DNA from: Bacillus alkalicellulosilyticus
GTDB lineage: Bacteria; Bacillota; Bacilli; Bacillales; Bacillaceae_F
DNA: 64,000 nucleotides
Assembly: GCF_002019795.1 (NCBI RefSeq)
Contig: NZ_KV917381.1
Location: 2,167,210-2,231,209, forward strand
Direction: 5' to 3'
In this document: piece after piece, positions 1 to 7,698 of the stretch
How the letters are laid out: every line of letters starts with the position of its first letter
How positions within the stretch are numbered: the first letter of the stretch is position 1
The notes under the pieces: model-generated
Told to the model about the DNA's origin: nothing
The model's database searches: none
What the model saw: the letters and a program-made list of their open reading frames with translations, nothing else
Translations under genes and position numbers: made by a program

Positions 1-1298
1 TCATAAACCGCATCGAAAAAGTGAATCCAGTTATCAATGCTTATATTACGACTGTTCCTGAAGTCGCATTAGCCCAAGCAAAGAAAGCTGAACAAGAGAT
101 GATATCAGGAAATTATAAAGGTCCTCTTCATGGGATCCCAATTGGTATAAAGGATAATTTTGATACAAAAGGGATTCGAACAACTGTTGGTTCAAAATTA
201 TTGTCCGAAAATATCCCCTCTGAAACTGCATTTACTGTAAAAAAATTAATGGATGCTGGTGGGATTATGTTAGGTAAGTTGAGCATGCATGAATTTGGTG
301 GAGGATTAACAAATACGAACCCTGTATATGGTCATGTGCGTAATCCTTGGAATATCAATCATGTTCCTGGTGGTTCAAGTGGAGGAAGTGGTGCAGCGTT
401 AGCAGCTGGAATGGCCACGCTTGCTACAGGTACAGATACATTTGGTTCTATTAGAGTTCCTGCATCAATGTGTGGTGTTTATGGACTAAAGCCTACTTAC
501 GGACTGATTAGCACAACCGGAGTGGCTCCTTTGGCATGGTCATTAGACCATCCAGGTCCAATGGCACGGTCGGTCTCTGATTTAGCACTTATGCTACAAT
601 ACATGACTGGGCACGACCCAGAAGATCCAGCTAGTTTAAAAGTTCCATCACCACAGTATTCTCAAACACTGAATCAAGGTATTCAAGGCCTGAAGGTTGG
701 GATTCCTACTGCATTTCTAGAAGGTCTCGACCCAGAAGTTAGCAAACTCTTTAATCAAGCGGTCAATACACTTAAAAACCTAGGAGCAGAAGTAAAAGAA
801 ATAAAGATACCAGAACTCTCACTCGCCTCTTTTGCATCATATGTTGTCACAACCGGTGAAGCATCGGCTTATCATTATGAATGGCTTCAAACAAAATCGG
901 AACAATATGCACCTGATGTTCGGATATTTTTCCAAGCGGGTGCGGTTACCACGAGTCCTCAATATGTTAGAGCGCAACAAATCCGAAGAGAGTTAATAAA
1001 AGCGATTAAGAACGCATTTCAAGAAGTTGATGTGTTGGTAGGTCCGTCTGTACCTATAACTACACCTAGATTTTCTGAGAACTGGGATGAACAAAATTTA
1101 GAAATCACAAGGAAATCGATGCCATTCACTGCTCCACCTGCTCTTTCAGGAATCCCAAGTCTTGCTGTACCTATGGGCTTGTGTTCATGTGGGGTACCTG
1201 TAGGAATGCAGTTCATGGGAAACCATTTATCAGAACAATTATTGCTTCAAGTGGCTAGCGCTTGGGAACAAACGGACCCTCTCCGTGTTACCATGTAA
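1..1298 (+). CDS. Amidase (amidase-signature family), 5' end outside window
   Basis: Serine amidohydrolase of the GatA-like amidase-signature family, expected to hydrolyse a carboxamide in the cytoplasm. The reading frame is open to the left edge (the visible start encodes INRIEK before VNPVINAYI), so the start lies outside the window and the GTG at 21 is probably internal. Seen: the catalytic lysine in GIPIGIKDN (about nt 150), the glycine/serine loop GGSSGGSG (about nt 371-394) and the GSIRVPAS segment with the nucleophilic serine. This is the Lys-cisSer-Ser triad of the family. The C-terminal part ends normally near GVPVGMQFMG. There is no GatB or GatC next to it, so it is more likely a stand-alone amidase than the tRNA amidotransferase subunit; substrate unknown. 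A hairpin inside a repeat follows the stop. Confidence 0.88.
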   Translation, partial: INRIEKVNPVINAYITTVPEVALAQAKKAEQEMISGNYKGPLHGIPIGIKDNFDTKGIRTTVGSKLLSENIPSETAFTVKKLMDAGGIMLGKLSMHEFGGGLTNTNPVYGHVRNPWNINHVPGGSSGGSGAALAAGMATLATGTDTFGSIRVPASMCGVYGLKPTYGLISTTGVAPLAWSLDHPGPMARSVSDLALMLQYMTGHDPEDPASLKVPSPQYSQTLNQGIQGLKVGIPTAFLEGLDPEVSKLFNQAVNTLKNLGAEVKEIKIPELSLASFASYVVTTGEASAYHYEWLQTKSEQYAPDVRIFFQAGAVTTSPQYVRAQQIRRELIKAIKNAFQEVDVLVGPSVPITTPRFSENWDEQNLEITRKSMPFTAPPALSGIPSLAVPMGLCSCGVPVGMQFMGNHLSEQLLLQVASAWEQTDPLRVTM

Positions 1299-1310
1299 AA
1301 CACTAAAACA

Positions 1311-1450
1311 TGCTCTATGGCTTCACTGGTCACAAAACCCGTTGTGAGAAAACCCACTCCCAACGGGTTTTAATAGATGGTGGCGGTTTCGCTCAATGCT
1401 AAGAGGTTAAGACAAAAGGAAAAAAAACAACCTTATGTCTTAACCTCTTC
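1311..1450 (+). repeat. Composite intergenic repeat, copy A
   Basis: First of three long copies of one intergenic repeat (others at 33041-33160, inverted, and 60611-60747). It has three blocks in order: a hairpin block around GTTGTGAGAAAACCCACTC, a conserved block GGTGGCGGTTTCGCTC, and a second hairpin (about 1402-1448) with ACAAAAGG paired with CCTTATGT and TTAACCTCTT. It lies just after the amidase stop and supplies its terminator. The rest of the gene-free stretch to 1894 shows no convincing gene; an ORF starting inside the repeat at 1377 has no family features. Confidence 0.8.
1334..1371 (+). terminator. Intrinsic terminator after amidase
   Basis: Perfect 11-bp stem AAAACCCGTTG / CAACGGGTTTT at 1334-1344 and 1361-1371 with a 16-nt loop, 36 bases after the amidase stop; the 3' arm ends in four T. 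It forms the first hairpin block of repeat copy A. Confidence 0.7.
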
Positions 1451-1863
1451 ATATTTTCTTACCTTATTGAACTATGCCCTGAATTCATTCAAGGTGTTTT
1501 ACAACCCTTTCCATCTTTTTACACTTTACACCAAGGAATTTAACAGACTACCCAACGCATATGCCGTTAGAAGTATGCCAACTATTTTGAAGTGAAAAGC
1601 CTAATCCTCCTTATTTTACCGAGGAATTAAGCATAAGTTTTCCACAATCGTGCTAGTTATGGATTATTTTCTACTGAATAGTTTCGTTGTACTGTGAAGT
1701 AAATAGCTCTGTTGTTTTTTAGTATTTTTTATTTAAAATAAGCGGCCATTTGTAATATTTATCGAATAAACATACCAATAAAATTTCAACTAATAGTTGA
1801 ACATGCATATCACACAGGACGTTAGACCTATATCTAATTACCCTTATTTACTATATGGTTAAT

Positions 1864-2124
1864 ATGTTAGCCCTAGGTCTTTACAGGAGGGTTAATGTTT
1901 CAAATAGGTGATATTGTATACTTTGAAGGTAAAGAATACCAAATTCTTTGGATATACAGCAATGGTGGCTGTGAATTAGTGGAAAGCAGCTTTGCTAGTG
2001 CACATACAACAATTCTTGTTCATATTGATAGCTTAGATAAAGGCGTAAATAACAATTAGCCTTTAAATTATCATTTATTAGTAATTCTTAAATAAAAAGA
2101 AATGTTTAATCCTAGGGCTAACAT
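1864..2124. repeat. 261-bp cassette bounded by a perfect 14-bp inverted repeat
   Basis: ATGTTAGCCCTAGG at 1864-1877 is the exact reverse complement of CCTAGGGCTAACAT at 2111-2124. Between them lies only one small ORF with a strong ribosome binding site. No target-site duplication is evident and there is no transposase, so this could be a MITE-like unit, or two operator copies around a small gene. Confidence 0.6.
1895..2059 (+). CDS. Small hypothetical protein, 54 aa
   Basis: Short gene starting at ATG 1895, preceded by AGGAGGG at 1885-1891 with 3-4 nt to the start. The product begins MFQIGDIVYFEGKEYQILWI and ends GVNNN. It is compact, with a mix of beta-strand-like and acidic segments, and has no signal peptide or membrane segment. 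The opening resembles a small SH3-like or KOW-like barrel (G-D-x-V-x-F), as in many short Bacillus proteins, but I do not recognise a named family. It is enclosed by the 14-bp inverted repeat at 1864-2124. The 253 bases after it to 2312 show no further gene. Confidence 0.6.
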   Translation: MFQIGDIVYFEGKEYQILWIYSNGGCELVESSFASAHTTILVHIDSLDKGVNNN

Positions 2125-2312
2125 CCTTGTACGTCCGTCCCTTATCATTTCTTTTTATTTATTTTTTTTGTACATTTTTCCTCTTAAGCGATACAAAACA
2201 AAAAATTTCTTTCACTATTTTGCTGCACAGTAATGGTCTACAGCGTAATACAATGGTTAATCTATGTATTGGTAAAAAGTCTGTAATCAATACCCCGTTA
2301 GTTAAATCCAGG

Positions 2313-3518
2313 CTATTCTTTAAAGGAAGTACCTAAAACATTGCCCCTCTTAGATATAAGAAAACATACAAATATATAAACAAATAAACATCCAATTACA
2401 AGATAGTATATCTTAGCAGTAGAAGTATGAATAAACAGGGCGAAATATAGAGTGAAAAATTGTGCATATATTATAACCAAGACAAACTTTTGGAAAGAAT
2501 CTTTCATCTGTGATTTAGAAATAGGATACAGTAACACACTTTCTTTAATTTCATTTTGTAGTGGAATTACTTGCAATCCAGTCGCAAATAAAATTAGGAG
2601 AGTAATAAACCAACCACTTGTTGGCATAGCATAATTAACTAATAGACCAATTACAGTTAGTCTTAGATAAAGGTAAAAGTAATCATTATATCTTATAAAC
2701 AAATGTGAATATAAATATATGAATGTACTACTTTGACTATATGGGATACACTTTTTTACAATCATAGTAAGCCAACGTCTACTTCGAAAAGAACGTTTAA
2801 GATTGGGGACATCCATGAAAAAATTAATAAATTTATAGTTTCTTAATATGGCACTTTCTTCTTCATCTATTAACCACTGCCAATTCAGAGTTTTTTTTCT
2901 TTCTATAAAATAAATTAAATACACGAAATTTACACCCAATAAAACAAGCACAAAAGTCCAGTCATCATTAAACAGAAAATAACTCATTAAATATATTGAA
3001 AGTAACCTATTTAACCTATGTAAAAAAAATTGTACACGATTCTCTAACCACTGTTCAGTCCACTTCATTAAAATGTTAAAAGAAACAATCCCTACTATGA
3101 CTAAAAAAATAGGAAGATACATATTAAATGTGTGTAAAAATAGCGATACGAAAATCGTAATAAAACTAAGCAATTTAATAATATTAATAGTAAAACTATA
3201 TACAAGTGATTTAATAAAATACGACTTTAATTTCTCTTCTAATGGCAACAAAAATATTATATCTGCCCTTTTAACAAACGTTCGAATGTTCGTTCGCATC
3301 GAAAAGATAGTTATCAATACGGCTAAAATTACTTCAACAGATATCTGAGAAGGTATCCACTGAAGAAATAAATTAAAGTAATAAATAGAGATACTACCAA
3401 TGACCAGAAAAAAATAAACAACATTCGCGCCAATTATTGAATAGTATCTGAACATTTTTCTATAAAATTCCTGAACCCTTACACTCCATAATGTTTTTAT
3501 ATCCATAAACATACCCAT
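2313..3518 (-). CDS. EcsB-like ABC transporter membrane protein
   Basis: Polytopic membrane protein of 401 aa in the EcsB family (B. subtilis EcsB is about 408 aa). In Ecs transporters EcsB is the membrane subunit paired with the ATPase EcsA and affects secretion and regulated proteolysis. Seen: a short cytoplasmic N terminus, paired hydrophobic segments at about residues 28-70, the family motif-like stretch IIFLLPLEEKL near 90-100, further hydrophobic runs at about 105-150, 180-205 and 280-390, and the arginine-rich LKRSFRSRRWL segment mid-protein. Unusually, no EcsA ATPase gene lies beside it. An in-frame ATG three residues later (MDIKTL, after MGMF) is a possible alternative start. Confidence 0.72.
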   Translation of the reverse strand: MGMFMDIKTLWSVRVQEFYRKMFRYYSIIGANVVYFFLVIGSISIYYFNLFLQWIPSQISVEVILAVLITIFSMRTNIRTFVKRADIIFLLPLEEKLKSYFIKSLVYSFTINIIKLLSFITIFVSLFLHTFNMYLPIFLVIVGIVSFNILMKWTEQWLENRVQFFLHRLNRLLSIYLMSYFLFNDDWTFVLVLLGVNFVYLIYFIERKKTLNWQWLIDEEESAILRNYKFINFFMDVPNLKRSFRSRRWLTMIVKKCIPYSQSSTFIYLYSHLFIRYNDYFYLYLRLTVIGLLVNYAMPTSGWFITLLILFATGLQVIPLQNEIKESVLLYPISKSQMKDSFQKFVLVIIYAQFFTLYFALFIHTSTAKIYYLVIGCLFVYIFVCFLISKRGNVLGTSFKE

Positions 3519-3715
3519 GCTTTCATGAATTTTTTAAATAACATAGAAACATTAACTATTTCATCTATCTTTACTCTATGCAATGAAAAAATTGCTTTAC
3601 TCTGTGACCATTTCCTAAAGGCTTCCTCCCTATGTAAAACTAATACTATATTTTAACATAAAATTCCACTAGCTTATTAAAATATTCTGCATTTTACATC
3701 AACAAGAAAAGAAAA

Positions 3716-3757
3716 AAGCCTAATTTCTCTACAAATCAAAATAGAGAAATTGAGCTT
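3716..3757 (-). terminator. Intrinsic terminator after DJ-1 gene
   Basis: On the minus strand AAGCTCAATTTCTCTA pairs with TAGAGAAATTAGGCTT with minor mismatch and is followed by a T run. It lies 11 nt after the stop of the 3768-4400 gene. Confidence 0.75.
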
Positions 3758-3767
3758 ATCGATTACC

Positions 3768-4400
3768 TCATTTATTTATTGAATTCATTAACTGGAAGAA
3801 GTATTCAGGTTTATGAGTCTTATTTAGGTTATACCATGAATGTAATACATCTGGTGTAAATACATCAATTTTTTTTAGTACCTCCATAGCAAATTCTAGA
3901 GGCGCTATTCCTGATGCAGTAACTAAATTCCCATCAGATACGGCAGATGCCAACTCATAGAACTTTTCTCCTTTATAGTTAGGACATACCATTTTAGTAT
4001 AATCTAAGTTATTACTTGTATGCTTTCTAGTATCTAAGTATCCCATATTCGCGAGGGCATCAGCTGCACCACAAATTGCAGCAACAATAGTACCAAGTTT
4101 TAAAGCTTGGCCAATCTTTTCCAAGATAGGTTGATGAATTTCTTCACTCCAAGTAGTCCCTCCGGGTAAAATAATAAGATCTTTACTCTCAAGAGTGCAT
4201 TCATCAAGGGAAATATCAGGTTTTATGCTCAGTCCTCCCATAGTCGTAATCATTTCTTTATTAGCTCCTACTGTAATTACTCTTAAAGGTGCTAACTCTT
4301 TTTTGAAATATCTTCCTGAGTTGAGTTCTGCAATTAAATATCCATATTCCCAGTCTGACATTGTATTAAATACATATAGAAAAACGTTTTTTGTTTGCAT
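3768..4400 (-). CDS. DJ-1/PfpI family protein
   Basis: Cytosolic class-I glutamine-amidotransferase-fold protein of 210 aa. The nucleophile elbow is AAICGAADAL with the conserved cysteine at about residue 111, and an upstream LPGGTTW loop is typical of this family. Starts at ATG 4400 (MQTKNVFLYVFNTMSDWE), with GGAG nine bases upstream; a TTG five codons earlier overlaps that site. The opening resembles B. subtilis YdeA-type proteins. Members include chaperones, glyoxalases, proteases and small-molecule hydratases, so activity cannot be assigned. It follows the WYL regulator gene after a strong hairpin, so it may have its own promoter or be a read-through member of the ZTP-switched unit. Confidence 0.82.
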   Translation of the reverse strand: MQTKNVFLYVFNTMSDWEYGYLIAELNSGRYFKKELAPLRVITVGANKEMITTMGGLSIKPDISLDECTLESKDLIILPGGTTWSEEIHQPILEKIGQALKLGTIVAAICGAADALANMGYLDTRKHTSNNLDYTKMVCPNYKGEKFYELASAVSDGNLVTASGIAPLEFAMEVLKKIDVFTPDVLHSWYNLNKTHKPEYFFQLMNSINK

Positions 4401-4442
4401 CCAATAACACTCCAATCACGATTGATAATGCTATTATAATAA

Positions 4443-4473
4443 AACTTCCCTGACAGTTAACGTCAGGGAAGTT
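4443..4473 (-). terminator. Intrinsic terminator after WYL regulator
   Basis: Perfect 12-bp stem AACTTCCCTGAC / GTCAGGGAAGTT with a 7-nt loop, then a T-rich tail on the minus strand. It sits immediately after the regulator stop and separates it from the downstream DJ-1 gene. Confidence 0.85.
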
Positions 4474-4474
4474 A

Positions 4475-5437
4475 TCATTCTTGATGAAATATTATTAATT
4501 CCGACAGAACCTCAATAAGTTTCTTCTTAAGACTTATTGGCTCAATAATTTTAATAGATTTATTGTACGGTAAAAGTAAATAAGGTACATAGGTATGTAG
4601 CATATCATTTTCAAGAAGAAAAACTGCTTGATTTGAAGTCCGTTCTTTTAAATAATGTCCTAAAAACCAATGTTGGGAGATATCAGCCAATACACTTTTA
4701 TCCCCACTAATAACCAAAGAAATATTCCCTTCCTTATCTTCTATAGTTGGAAGAAGACTTTTTAGAAAAAAATCACGTGCTGAAAAGTTTTCTGGCCGGT
4801 TAAACTTATTTTCGGTTAGCATTAGACTTTCAATTCGATCTATTCTAAAATTACGGATATCATTCCTAAGATGACAAAATCCAATCACATACCACTTATG
4901 ATTCCAATAGATCATTCTGTACGGATTGACCAATCTATAATTTACTTGCTTTTCGCCACTTTTATGGTAAAGAATTTTTACTGAGTACCCGTCAGCTACG
5001 GCCTGTTCCAAATCCTTCAAAAAAGGTTCCATAGTGAGTGAATTTAATCGACTTATTACTTCGAGACTAGTTAAATGTTGGTTTACCTTTGTTTCCTGCT
5101 CTTGATTTGAGTATTTACTTAGTTTTGAAATGGCTCTATTTAGTGCTTCACCTCCATAATATCCTGCCTCTTCCGCAAAAACAGCAGCGTGAAACAGTGA
5201 AGTTTGCTCCTCAGTATCAAAAAAAAGAGGAGCCTCAATAAAATTGTTCAATAAAGTGTACCCACCGTTATGTCCTGGTTCTGAAATTATTGGTACTCCA
5301 CTTGTTGAAATTGTATCAATATAACGGTACACAGTCCTTATATTCATCTCTAGCTTTTCTGAGATTTGTTTTGCAGTTATTTTTTCACCTGAACGAAGCA
5401 TCCATAGAATTGCTAACATATTGTCAATTTTAGGCAA
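4475..5437 (-). CDS. HTH/WYL-domain transcriptional regulator (YafY-like)
   Basis: DNA-binding regulator of 320 aa. An N-terminal winged helix-turn-helix of the HTH_11/DeoR type spans about residues 1-60 (KITAKQISEKLEMNIRTVYRYI, split here as ISEKLEMNIRTVYRYID), ending in the wing GHNGGYTL. A WYL domain spans about 140-220 with the signature NPYRMIYWNHKWYVIGF and the arginine-rich FRIDRIESL, followed by a C-terminal WCX-like region. WYL domains bind small ligands or nucleic acid and gate the HTH. Start is TTG at 5437 with AGGTG seven to eight bases upstream. It lies 23 nt after the DJ-1 gene 5461-6075 and is very likely cotranscribed with it, so its level would also depend on the ZTP riboswitch. 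Confidence 0.88.
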   Translation of the reverse strand: MPKIDNMLAILWMLRSGEKITAKQISEKLEMNIRTVYRYIDTISTSGVPIISEPGHNGGYTLLNNFIEAPLFFDTEEQTSLFHAAVFAEEAGYYGGEALNRAISKLSKYSNQEQETKVNQHLTSLEVISRLNSLTMEPFLKDLEQAVADGYSVKILYHKSGEKQVNYRLVNPYRMIYWNHKWYVIGFCHLRNDIRNFRIDRIESLMLTENKFNRPENFSARDFFLKSLLPTIEDKEGNISLVISGDKSVLADISQHWFLGHYLKERTSNQAVFLLENDMLHTYVPYLLLPYNKSIKIIEPISLKKKLIEVLSELIIFHQE

Positions 5438-5460
5438 ATAATTTCACCTCTATCTGAAGA

Positions 5461-6075
5461 TTATTTTCTATAATATTTGGATTTATTCCATTCATATTCC
5501 ATTATTGCTGCTGTTTTTAATGCTCGTTGTTCCCCTAATAATTTTTGAATCACATACAAAGACATATCTATACCCGCTGATACACCAGCTGAAAAGATAA
5601 ACTTACCATTATCAACATATCGAACTTCTTCCAATAGTTCTGAAGATTTAGGTATTACTTCTTCTAATTCATTATATGCCAAACGATTTGTTGTGAGTTT
5701 TAAACCATTTATAAGGTTCGTTTTCGCAAGTATTAACGCACCAGTGCAAACAGATAAAACAAGCTCAGTATCATTAGAGACGTTTTCAATCCAATTTATT
5801 ATTGTTTCATTTTTCATTTCCTTTCTTGCACCCCATCCCCCAGGTATAATTAAAATATCTGGAAGAGGGCAATTTTTTATTGAATAATTCGGATTAATAC
5901 TTAAATTTCCCAAAGCTATTACTGGCTGTTCATTTTCAGCAACTGTAAAGACATTGAAATCTTTTCCTCTATCACTCCCAGTAATAAAAACCTCATATGG
6001 TCCTGTAAAATCTAAGATTTCTACATTTTCATAAATAAAGATTGCAACATTCCTACAAATTTTACCACTTTCCAT
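5461..6075 (-). CDS. DJ-1/PfpI family protein (isonitrile hydratase-like)
   Basis: Protein of 204 aa with the DJ-1/PfpI fold. Seen: VEILDFTGPYEVF near residues 18-30 with the conserved glutamate, ILIIPGGWGARKE, and the nucleophile elbow LSVCTGALILA with the cysteine near residue 112, followed by GLKLTTN. This arrangement resembles isonitrile-hydratase-like and GlxA/AraC-N-terminal-type members; here there is no HTH, so it is an enzyme-like stand-alone form. Start ATG 6075 is chosen because AGGGAGATGA lies just upstream; an ORF extension to 6120 would overlap the riboswitch terminator. It is the first gene behind the ZTP riboswitch and is followed by the WYL regulator. Confidence 0.85.
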   Translation of the reverse strand: MESGKICRNVAIFIYENVEILDFTGPYEVFITGSDRGKDFNVFTVAENEQPVIALGNLSINPNYSIKNCPLPDILIIPGGWGARKEMKNETIINWIENVSNDTELVLSVCTGALILAKTNLINGLKLTTNRLAYNELEEVIPKSSELLEEVRYVDNGKFIFSAGVSAGIDMSLYVIQKLLGEQRALKTAAIMEYEWNKSKYYRK

Positions 6076-6097
6076 TTGCTCATCTCCCTGAAAATAA

Positions 6098-6127
6098 TAA
6101 AAAGCATTTGAAAAAATCAAATGCTTT
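6098..6127 (-). terminator. Riboswitch expression-platform terminator
   Basis: Perfect 11-bp stem AAAGCATTTGA / TCAAATGCTTT with a 5-nt loop and a U-rich tail (TTATTATTTT). It directly abuts the GGGCA end of the ZTP aptamer and lies about 25 nt before the DJ-1 start, as expected for a transcriptional ON switch. Confidence 0.85.
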
Positions 6128-6196
6128 GCCCAGGCGTACGGCTATATAAGTATGTATTCCCTCGTGGTAAACCACGTTACGCCAGTTATACACACC
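6127..6196 (-). ncRNA. ZTP (pfl) riboswitch aptamer
   Basis: Reading the minus strand, GTGTGTAT (6195-6188) pairs with ATACATAC (6157-6150) as P1. The internal segment AACTGGCG precedes the P2 hairpin CGTGG-TTTA-CCACG, followed by GAGGGA. The 3' domain is GCCGTACGCCTGGGCA, the hallmark of the ZTP/pfl class; CGCC there can form the pseudoknot with GGCG. The ligand ZTP/ZMP signals shortage of 10-formyl-tetrahydrofolate; binding normally prevents the terminator. The usual targets are purine and one-carbon genes, whereas here the target is a DJ-1/PfpI gene. Identified by motif; no covariance search was run. Confidence 0.9.
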
Positions 6197-6216
6197 AGAA
6201 AATTCCTATTATGTAA

Positions 6217-6245
6217 CTTATATCACAATAATCAGAAAACTACAA
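6217..6245 (-). promoter_or_regulatory. Putative sigma-A promoter for ZTP-switched operon
   Basis: On the minus strand TTGTAG (-35, 6245-6240) is separated by 17 nt from TATAAG (-10, 6222-6217), placing the transcript start about 15 nt before the aptamer. The stretch 6246-6537 upstream shows no convincing gene. Confidence 0.6.
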
Positions 6246-6537
6246 CTGATATATTCTTCTTGTACTATTTTGCCCCGTTAGCACGTTAAGCGATAGCCGT
6301 TGTTCTGCTAGCACTCTCAGTTAATGAAACAAAGAAATTTTATCGTATATGTTCCTGTATTTTTTGAATATCTTCTTTATAAAAAGAAACTTGATGTGGT
6401 ACGAATTTATCCTTTTTACTGTTTTATTAATTGTATGGTTATTTCCTTCATCATTTACTTCAAATCCACTTTCGTTAACTCAACAAGACAAGTGATACCA
6501 TGTTAAAGTAATCCATCCGTTAATGAAATAACAAATA

Positions 6538-6900
6538 CTAATTAATAACAATTTTTTTTGCAAACTCTTTACCATCACCTTTAGGTTTTACCCATACCTT
6601 AACATCATCGTCCTCTGTTAAATCCTCGAACTTATCTTTACTACCTTCTATTTTCGTATTTTGGTCAATAAATATTTCGTAAACAGGATAAGAAGCCTCT
6701 GGGTCGGTAGCAGGTGGAGCAATAAGAATGCTTGTTTCTCTAACCTCATAGATAAAGACATTATAATAATCTGGATTTTTTTCTTCCTGTTTTACAGTTA
6801 CAGATTCTTTTGTATTTGAAGGAGTTTCAACTTGTTTGTTTTCTTGAATACAACCAACTAAAACTAATAAAAGTACAAAAATGATTGTCACTTTTCTCAT
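6538..6900 (-). CDS. Small lipoprotein, DUF3221/YobA-like
   Basis: Predicted lipoprotein of 120 aa. A signal peptide of about 16 residues ends in the lipobox LVGC, so Cys17 would be lipidated and the protein held on the outer face of the membrane. The linker is charged and low complexity (residues 18-42). The rest forms a small beta-rich domain with DPEASYPVYEIFIDQNTKI and DDDVKVWVKPKG, reminiscent of the OB-like DUF3221/YobA family (inference from the pattern). GGGG precedes the ATG. Function unknown. It follows another lipoprotein gene, separated by a terminator, so the two are probably separate transcripts. Confidence 0.72.
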   Translation of the reverse strand: MRKVTIIFVLLLVLVGCIQENKQVETPSNTKESVTVKQEEKNPDYYNVFIYEVRETSILIAPPATDPEASYPVYEIFIDQNTKIEGSKDKFEDLTEDDDVKVWVKPKGDGKEFAKKIVIN

Positions 6901-6961
6901 AAAATTACCCCAATAATATTTTTATGCCATATTCAACATTACTGCTCTTTACTTCAAAAAG

Positions 6962-6986
6962 GCGAATCTCCCTATTTAGAATTCGC
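6962..6986 (-). terminator. Intrinsic terminator after lipoprotein gene
   Basis: GCGAAT / ATTCGC 6-bp stem with a 13-nt loop followed by CTTTTTG on the minus strand, 24 nt after the stop of 7010-7567. Confidence 0.55.
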
Positions 6987-7009
6987 TCAGTTAACTTAAT
7001 AGGGCGTTA

Positions 7010-7567
7010 TTAATCATTTTCTTCTAACCATTCTTTGTATTCAGATAACGTGTATTCATCAGTTTTTACTACGGTCCATTGATTATCATTCTGTTTTAAG
7101 AAGATCTTCATTAAATATTCCCCGCCAGATTCGTCGAAGTCATCTCTCAAATAAACCATGCTTCCGTGGACCTGAACTACAACTTCGTTATCATTTATAG
7201 CCTTCACCTTAATTCGGTCATAACTTTCGATATTGTAATTGGCATCCACTAACCTAAAACCTTGATTTAAGGATTCAACCTCATTTTTTTCTACATTTAT
7301 ACCTTTTTCACTATCAATGTTCTCTTGTAATAGTGGGTACCTTACCCAAAGAATGTTTATATCATTATGTATTACTGCTTGAGTTTTATGAAACATATAC
7401 TCTCTTATAGGCTTTGTATAATCCACCCAATCTGATGGTTCAGGTTCAACAAAACCTTCTAACTCATTTTGTGAATTAGGGTCATCTGCCAATCCTAAAT
7501 TTTGCTGACACCCTAATAATGACAATAATAAAATGACGATTAAACCCCAAAAATGAAACATCTTCAT
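7010..7567 (-). CDS. Hypothetical lipoprotein, 185 aa
   Basis: Predicted lipoprotein: hydrophobic residues 4-18 run into the lipobox LLGC, giving a lipidated Cys at about residue 20. The mature part has an alpha/beta pattern with IREYMFHKTQAVIHNDINILWVRYP near the start and KIFLKQNDNQWTVVKTDEY near the end. This resembles NTF2-like or DUF4829-like accessory domains that carry a helical cone and a curved sheet, but I cannot name the family. It starts at ATG 7567 with GGGGGAC upstream. No enzyme motif is visible. Confidence 0.68.
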   Translation of the reverse strand: MKMFHFWGLIVILLLSLLGCQQNLGLADDPNSQNELEGFVEPEPSDWVDYTKPIREYMFHKTQAVIHNDINILWVRYPLLQENIDSEKGINVEKNEVESLNQGFRLVDANYNIESYDRIKVKAINDNEVVVQVHGSMVYLRDDFDESGGEYLMKIFLKQNDNQWTVVKTDEYTLSEYKEWLEEND

Positions 7568-7698
7568 ATTATTTGTCCCCCTTTTTAACTATACGACGAA
7601 CTTTACTTAGCATAAGTTTCATAATGGCAACAAAAAGTATGAATCTTATTCACTAAACTACTTATTCACAACCCAACTACTCGATTAATGGATGAGTA

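Noticed and set aside
1377-1595. ORF of 72 codons on the plus strand
   Set aside because: Starts inside the GGTGGCGG block of the composite repeat, has no ribosome binding site, and has no recognisable composition of a real protein.
6324-6506. Plus-strand ORF of 60 codons between the riboswitch promoter and a lipoprotein gene
   Set aside because: No Shine-Dalgarno sequence, hydrophobic and low-complexity composition, and no conserved pattern.
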